DNA from: Anaerosolibacter carboniphilus
GTDB lineage: Bacteria > Bacillota > Clostridia > Peptostreptococcales > Thermotaleaceae
Assembly: GCF_014205875.1 (NCBI RefSeq)
Contig: NZ_JACHEN010000014.1
Coordinates: 59,366 to 123,365, forward strand
Length of the DNA: 64,000 nucleotides
Reading direction: 5' to 3'
Shown here: positions 60,028 to 64,000 of the stretch, piece by piece
Numbering within the stretch: position 1 is the first letter of the stretch
How the letters are laid out: every line of letters begins with the position of its first letter
Translations under genes and position numbers: made by a program
The notes under the pieces: model-generated
Told to the model about the DNA's origin: nothing
The model's input: the letters and a program-made list of their open reading frames with translations, nothing else
The model's database searches: none

Positions 60028-60118
60028 TTGTCTAAGAAAGTATAAATCTTAAGTAAGCTCAAATTAAGTAAGTACAATAGATGTAGATATTGAGAAAACC
60101 AGACAATACAAATAGGGG

Positions 60119-60230
60119 TTGTAGGGGATGAAGTCCCCTGCCGTACTAAGGAGGGTGCTCAGACTGCGATAGCAGTCGTCGAAGGGAACCTAGGGTTCTC
60201 TAGCGAAAGCGCCCTTAGGCGCTTTTTAAT
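60119..60230 (+). ncRNA. Unassigned structured RNA ending in a terminator
   Basis: Three hairpins in series: AGGGGA/TCCCCT (60123-60139), GACTGC/GCAGTC (60162-60177) and AGGGAACC/GGTTCTCT (60183-60201). They are followed by a terminator AAGCGCC/GGCGCTT plus T-run (60207-60227). An alternative pairing, CTAAGG (60146) with CCTTAG (60213) and GTGCT (60155) with AGCGC (60208), excludes the terminator, as in a riboswitch or attenuator. A TACAAT at 60073 may be the -10. I match it to no known class. The next gene starts at 60424; 60231-60423 is AT-rich and holds no ORF. Confidence 0.55.
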
Positions 60231-60423
60231 ATCGAAAAATAGCCCTCAAATTACAAGTGTATAAGCATTTACTATTAGTAAATTTATTTGCCAAGGGAAA
60301 TGTAAAATTATGTATAGCAATCCAATAAAAAAGAAGGAGATATCCGACAAAAGTCGAATAAATGTAGTTGGGATAGTTATGTTTTATGAATGAATTATAT
60401 TATGGTGACTAGAGGGGTTTAAC

Positions 60424-61068
60424 ATGGAAAAGCTGAGCATGAATCAAATAATCTTAGAGATGGAAGAAATCATCAATCATATACCTGAGGTAATCTCATC
60501 GAAGGTGATTGTAAGTGCTTCCAATGACTTGGAAGAAATACATGTATTGGCGTCAAATCAAAGAAATGCCAAGCAGATCGCTAGAGATATTCAATCAGCC
60601 TTAACGGCTAAATTCGACATAAAAGTTGATCACAAAATCATCAGTGTAGCACAAATTAACTTCAAGCAGGAAACTGAAAGTGAATTCCGTTTAAAGATTC
60701 ATTCTATTGGATATTCGGTATCGGGAAACATGGCCCAGATCAAAGTGGTGTTGCAAAAAGGGGATGAGTTGATTGAGGGTTTAGCTGAAGGCATGAATTC
60801 TAAAAACAATGTCTACCGGATGGTAGCCAATGCAACCTTAGAATGCATTCACACCCTATTGGGGATGAACAGTACCTTTATTGTAGAGGATATCGAGCAA
60901 ATGCAGCTGGCAAAGCGAAATGTAATTGTTACTGCGATTAGTTTGATCACGCACCATGAAGAAGAGTTGATGGTCGGATCTGCCGTAGTTCGAAAGGATG
61001 AGTATGAAACCATCGTTCGGGCAACCTTGGATGCCATCAACAGACGAATCGTAAGATTCGGTAATTAA
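60424..61068 (+). CDS. Conserved hypothetical protein
   Basis: A 214-residue soluble protein, two-part: the first half (IILEMEEIINHIPEVISSKV, then SNDLEEIHVLASNQRNAKQIARDIQSAL) has an ACT- or MinE-like alpha-beta pattern; the second half repeats a similar pattern with RLKIHSIGYSVSGNMAQIKVVLQKG and MVGSAVVRKDEYETIVRATLDAINRRI. So it may be an internal duplication. No family is recognised and no membrane segment is seen. RBS AGAGGGG. Its 3' end has a CGAATC/GATTCG hairpin (61045-61060). Confidence 0.75.
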   Translation: MEKLSMNQIILEMEEIINHIPEVISSKVIVSASNDLEEIHVLASNQRNAKQIARDIQSALTAKFDIKVDHKIISVAQINFKQETESEFRLKIHSIGYSVSGNMAQIKVVLQKGDELIEGLAEGMNSKNNVYRMVANATLECIHTLLGMNSTFIVEDIEQMQLAKRNVIVTAISLITHHEEELMVGSAVVRKDEYETIVRATLDAINRRIVRFGN

Positions 61069-61074
61069 GTTAGT

Positions 61075-61270
61075 ATTTTAGGCCGGCTAGTTTTAAAAAC
61101 ATAGCGAAGCGGATATAGCCTGTGGACATTAGCGAAGTACCAGAGCCTACTACAAAGGGGGCTATATCAGATGCAAAAGAGATTAATGGTTCTTTTTATG
61201 AGCTTATTATCATTAATTTTAGCTGGCGGCGCAAGCTTAAGCTGGAAATAGAGTTTTGCCGGCCTAAAAT
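61075..61270. other. 196-base domain closed by a 13-bp inverted repeat
   Basis: ATTTTAGGCCGGC at 61075-61087 is exactly inverted at 61258-61270 (GCCGGCCTAAAAT). Inside, GATATAGCC (61112-61120) pairs with GGCTATATC (61160-61168), and the second arm runs into the ribosome binding site AAAGGGGG (61154-61161) of a 26-codon ORF. The whole lies between two genes and ends 19 bases before the HD-GYP start. It is either a structured leader or a small inserted element. Confidence 0.6.
61171..61251 (+). CDS. Putative 26-residue hydrophobic peptide
   Basis: ATG to TAG, 26 codons: basic start (MQKR), a hydrophobic stretch LMVLFMSLLSLILAGG and a short tail ASLSWK. AAAGGGGG stands nine bases before the ATG, strong evidence of translation. 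It looks like a signal peptide followed by only about five residues, the form of export-processed signalling prepeptides, but it may equally be a membrane peptide. The ribosome binding site is partly inside a 9-bp stem, so translation could be gated by RNA folding. No family recognised. Confidence 0.55.
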   Translation: MQKRLMVLFMSLLSLILAGGASLSWK

Positions 61271-61289
61271 CACATAAAGGAGAATAAAG

Positions 61290-62567
61290 ATGAAAGATAT
61301 GCCTTTTAAACTGAAATTATATACGTCTTTTATCATTGGATTAGGCTTATGCTATTTAGGGTTGGCGATTTCAGATATTGATTATACAATTATTCCAGAT
61401 ATTGTTTTCTTTAGTATCCTTGGAATGATAGCAGAAGGACTCAACATAAGAATTAAGGGATCTACTGCTATATCTGTAAATTTCGCCATAGGATTAGCTG
61501 CAATGCTTTTATTTAGACCAGGAACAGCAGCTTTTATAGGATTTGCCTCAATGCTTTTTTTCATTGAATACGTAGATGGGAAGTTTATACACCTATTTAA
61601 TAGCTCTATATACAAGAGAATATTCAATGGAAGCGCTTACGCAATGTCACTAGGTACTGCTGGTATGGTATATGATTTAGTTAAAAATAGCTATTCATCT
61701 TTTACTTTTATGAATTTTAATGCGCTAGGTATAATACTAGGAATAGTGATTTATACATTTCAAAATATCTTGATCTTTTCAATTTTATCATCAATTTTAG
61801 AAGGTAGAAAGTTTTGGGAATTTTTCAAAGATAATGCATGGCTTGCTGTTAACATTGTAGGATTATTTCCTTTAGGTATTATTATTGCTGCAGCATATGC
61901 GAACTATGGTTGGTTTGCAGTGCTACTATTTTTTGGACCATTGTTAATTGCTAGATATTCCTTTAAACTATATATGGATATGCGTCACGTTTATTTTGAA
62001 ACGATTAAAGCTTTGTCCAGCGCCATGGAGGCCAAGGATCAGTATACCAATGGCCACTCCTATAGAGTAGCGGATTACGCCGCGGGGATTGCAGAGCAAA
62101 TGGGCTTCAAGCATGATGCCATCGATCGAATCAAAACTGCAGCGGTGTTGCATGATATTGGAAAGATTGGCGTATCAGATAATATACTAAACAAACCTGG
62201 GAAGCTAGAGGAAAGTGAATATGCCATGATTCAAAAACATCCTGAAATTGGTGCAAAGATTCTCTCCGAGGTAGAGTTTTTAGCAGATGTATCTAAGATC
62301 ATCAAGTATCACCATGAGCGATTCGATGGGAAGGGGTACCCAGAGGGGCTAAAAGATGCTGAGATTCCAATGGAAGCTAGTATATTGGCCGTAGCTGACG
62401 CCTATGATGCCATGACCTCAGATCGTCCCTATCGTAAAGCTATGGATAGACATACTGCCATGAATATCTTGATCAAGGAATCTGGCATACAGTTCAATCC
62501 CATTGTGGTGAAAGCATTCCGCGATTATTTAGGCAAGCAGGGGGAGGCAATGGCTCATGTGGGTTGA
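61290..62567 (+). CDS. Membrane HD-GYP phosphodiesterase
   Basis: A 425-residue protein. Residues 1-230 contain about seven or eight membrane segments of a MASE-type sensor. Residues 240-415 are an HD-GYP domain: VLHDIGKIGVSDNIL near 286, HHERFDGKGYPEGL near 342 and DAYDAMTSDRPYRKA near 370 are the usual signature. It should break down cyclic di-GMP. Codon use changes near 61990 to a richer one, perhaps showing a fused origin. RBS AAAGGAG. The next gene overlaps it by 11 bases. Confidence 0.92.
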   Translation: MKDMPFKLKLYTSFIIGLGLCYLGLAISDIDYTIIPDIVFFSILGMIAEGLNIRIKGSTAISVNFAIGLAAMLLFRPGTAAFIGFASMLFFIEYVDGKFIHLFNSSIYKRIFNGSAYAMSLGTAGMVYDLVKNSYSSFTFMNFNALGIILGIVIYTFQNILIFSILSSILEGRKFWEFFKDNAWLAVNIVGLFPLGIIIAAAYANYGWFAVLLFFGPLLIARYSFKLYMDMRHVYFETIKALSSAMEAKDQYTNGHSYRVADYAAGIAEQMGFKHDAIDRIKTAAVLHDIGKIGVSDNILNKPGKLEESEYAMIQKHPEIGAKILSEVEFLADVSKIIKYHHERFDGKGYPEGLKDAEIPMEASILAVADAYDAMTSDRPYRKAMDRHTAMNILIKESGIQFNPIVVKAFRDYLGKQGEAMAHVG

Positions 62568-63159
62568 GTCCTTGGGTAGTTCTGTCATCCTTGGAAAATT
62601 TCGAGGAGGGAAGATCAAGAATCTTGCCTACATCTATATTGAAAAATGGTGGTTGGTCACCCTGGCAGCATTGATCGAATTTACTGCTTCATGGATTCGA
62701 GGAAGAGAGATTTCATCGATGTGGCAGTATGTAGACCAGTACATCTGGTTGATCCATTTGATAACCTATGGGCTGTTGATTTATGTAATGATTTGCAATC
62801 GAAAATTGTCAGGTTTTAAGCTTATCTTAATAGGAATCATTTTAAATTTTATTGTTATCCTGTCCAATGGTGGGCGAATGCCTGTAAATATCAGCGGCAT
62901 CGATCCCATCGTCTATCAAGAAAAGATAGAGATTCTACAGTCAGGAAGGGACTTAGTCCATACTGTATTGGATGAAACCACCCTATTTGGATTCTTAGGA
63001 GATGTAATCCATCTCAAGAAGCCATATCCTTTACCCAAAACCTTGAGTATAGGGGATCTATTTATGATGGTTGGTGTATTCTTATTTGTGCAACGACAAA
63101 TGTTGACAAGTATAAATACATCAAAAAATGAGAAAACTTCACTAACCACTAACCACTAA
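62557..63159 (+). CDS. DUF5317 membrane protein, copy 1
   Basis: A 200-residue membrane protein of the DUF5317 family with about four segments. LGSSVILGKFRGGKIKNLAYI starts it, SNGGRMPVNISGI lies near 107, and LKKPYPLPKTLSIGDLFMMVGVFLF is the conserved end. The start overlaps the HD-GYP gene. The last six codons and the stop lie inside the heptamer array at 63141, so the repeat has provided the C-terminus (SLTTNH). Function unknown. Confidence 0.85.
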   Translation: MWVESLGSSVILGKFRGGKIKNLAYIYIEKWWLVTLAALIEFTASWIRGREISSMWQYVDQYIWLIHLITYGLLIYVMICNRKLSGFKLILIGIILNFIVILSNGGRMPVNISGIDPIVYQEKIEILQSGRDLVHTVLDETTLFGFLGDVIHLKKPYPLPKTLSIGDLFMMVGVFLFVQRQMLTSINTSKNEKTSLTTNH

Positions 63160-63196
63160 CCACTAACCACTAACCACTAATCACTAATCACTAACT
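63141..63196 (+). repeat. ACTAACC heptamer array, second locus
   Basis: Eight units: five ACTAACC, two ACTAATC and one ACTAACT. It is the same heptamer as in the comF leader (22590-22685), here overlapping the end of a DUF5317 gene. Confidence 0.95.
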
Positions 63197-63282
63197 CAAA
63201 TTTTTACGCTTTGTGATTGAAAGTACATCAACAATATACACCTAATTCTAGAGCGCGCTACGCAAAGAAGGAGTGATATGAC

Positions 63283-63876
63283 TTGCTAATTGAAGGAACA
63301 ATTTTAGGTTTGATTTTAGGAAAAGTACGAGGTGGAAAATTTAGTAGCTTGGGAGACGTACAAATCAATGGCTGGATTGTGTTGATTCTGGCACTGTTAC
63401 TGCAATTGACGCCTATCATTTCTGAGGATTTCCCGTTTTTTGCAAAATATCAATCCTACATTTATGCAACATCTATCATCCTTACGATGATCTGTATCTG
63501 TATGAATTTAAAGAAAAAGGGAATGTGGGCCTTCTTCATAGGGATTTTGCTTAATCTGATTGTGATTGCGTTCAATGGCTTTCAGATGCCTATTTCCTTC
63601 TCAGCTTTAAAGGCAGCAGGATTAGAATCGATGATCAATGCTATCCAGAGTGGCGATATGATGCACTATCGTGCCCTAACGGGTGTTGCTCAGTGGGCAA
63701 AACTCTTGGCTAAATTTGTTCCTATACCGAAGCCATATCCACTGCCTAAGGTAATCAGTATCGGTGATATTTTCATAACACTAGGATTAATCCTATTCAT
63801 TATGGGTGAAATGAAAAAAAGTAAATTTAATGTACGTCATCGTATGATAAAACATGGATATAAAGGAAGAATATAA
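63283..63876 (+). CDS. DUF5317 membrane protein, copy 2
   Basis: A 197-residue paralogue of the previous gene. LGLILGKVRGGKFSSLGDVQI, NGFQMPISFSALKAAG and PKPYPLPKVISIGDIFITLGLILF align with it. The start is TTG behind AAGGAGTGATATG. It is about 33 percent or more alike by eye and likely arose by tandem duplication; the heptamer array lies between the two. Confidence 0.85.
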   Translation: MLIEGTILGLILGKVRGGKFSSLGDVQINGWIVLILALLLQLTPIISEDFPFFAKYQSYIYATSIILTMICICMNLKKKGMWAFFIGILLNLIVIAFNGFQMPISFSALKAAGLESMINAIQSGDMMHYRALTGVAQWAKLLAKFVPIPKPYPLPKVISIGDIFITLGLILFIMGEMKKSKFNVRHRMIKHGYKGRI

Positions 63877-63903
63877 GGGAGAGCATATTGTTCTTCCTTT
63901 TTT
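63865..63903 (+). terminator. Terminator after the second DUF5317 gene
   Basis: GGAAGAA and TTCTTCC with partly paired inner parts (ATAT/ATAT), then six T. The stem starts within the last codons of the gene. The remaining bases to 64000 hold no recognisable gene. Confidence 0.75.
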
Positions 63904-64000
63904 GTTATCTAGGAAACGCTCATGAAATTGAAATTTCACAAAGTATAATGAAAACTTTACATTTGCTTTTAAATCCTGCAAAAAATGCAATAATCCAAAT

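Noticed and set aside
60343..60362. Spo0A boxes upstream of the gene at 60424
   Set aside because: CGACAAAAGTCGAA resembles paired 0A boxes (TTTGTCRAA), but each half has mismatches; too weak to call.

Overview
The window reads as chromosome of a low-GC, flagellated, endospore-forming Firmicute of the class Clostridia. Signs of this are the Bacillus/Clostridium flagellar gene order, a YyaC-type sporulation protein, an S-box (SAM-I) riboswitch, a raiA-motif RNA, strong purine-rich ribosome binding sites and U-tailed intrinsic terminators. An Alkaliphilus/Natronincola-like anaerobe would fit (NhaC-type antiporter, sigma-54-driven amino-acid catabolism), but the genus is inference.

Layout. 1-8.2 kb: end of an unknown gene, a VanZ-like protein, a sigma-54 activator followed by a canonical -24/-12 promoter driving an alanine-dehydrogenase-family enzyme and an NhaC-family transporter, an AEC carrier, yyaC and a pair of palindromic repeats. 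8.2-18.4 kb: a large secreted phosphodiester-glycosidase-like protein, tRNA-Pro and tRNA-Glu, a COG2426 membrane protein, a lipoprotein metallo-hydrolase with DUF3006, SAM riboswitch plus metK, a small sigma factor with a DUF1659-DUF2922-YvrJ cassette, a ComK-like protein and yaaR. 18.7-22.5 kb: recD2 and a GAF-GGDEF diguanylate cyclase. 22.7-30.3 kb: the late flagellar cluster comF-yvyF-flgM-flgN-flgK-flgL-DUF6470-fliW-csrA-hag, interrupted between flgK and flgL by a four-helix-bundle (23S intervening-sequence-type) gene framed by inverted heptamer repeats.

30.5-54.4 kb is a 24-kb AT-rich island lying exactly between hag and flaG, genes that are neighbours in related flagellar clusters. It holds four large TPR/glycosyltransferase proteins, the dTDP-L-rhamnose pathway (rfbA, C, B, D), the ketoisomerase and aminotransferase of a dTDP-3-amino-3,6-dideoxyhexose, and a small fatty-acid/polyketide-like set: two carrier proteins, KASIII, two reductases (one fused to a MaoC hydratase), an FkbH-type glyceryl loader, an ANL ligase, AcpS, a methyltransferase, a metallo-hydrolase and a GNAT acyltransferase. 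I infer a flagellin glycan made of rhamnose and an amino sugar carrying an ACP-built acyl group. 54.5-57.4 kb resumes the flagellar cluster (flaG-fliD-fliS-fliT-like) from its own sigma-D promoter.

57.7-64 kb: an orphan small gene, a raiA-motif RNA, a cluster of DnaA boxes, hpf, an unassigned structured RNA with a terminator, a gene of unknown function, a 26-codon ORF inside an RNA domain closed by a 13-bp stem, an HD-GYP phosphodiesterase and two DUF5317 membrane proteins. Seven-base tandem repeats recur at three places (comF leader, around the four-helix-bundle gene, end of the first DUF5317 gene). Regulation visible in the sequence links flagellin: sigma-D promoters before flgM, hag and flaG, and a CsrA-type AGGA hairpin in the hag leader beside fliW and csrA.
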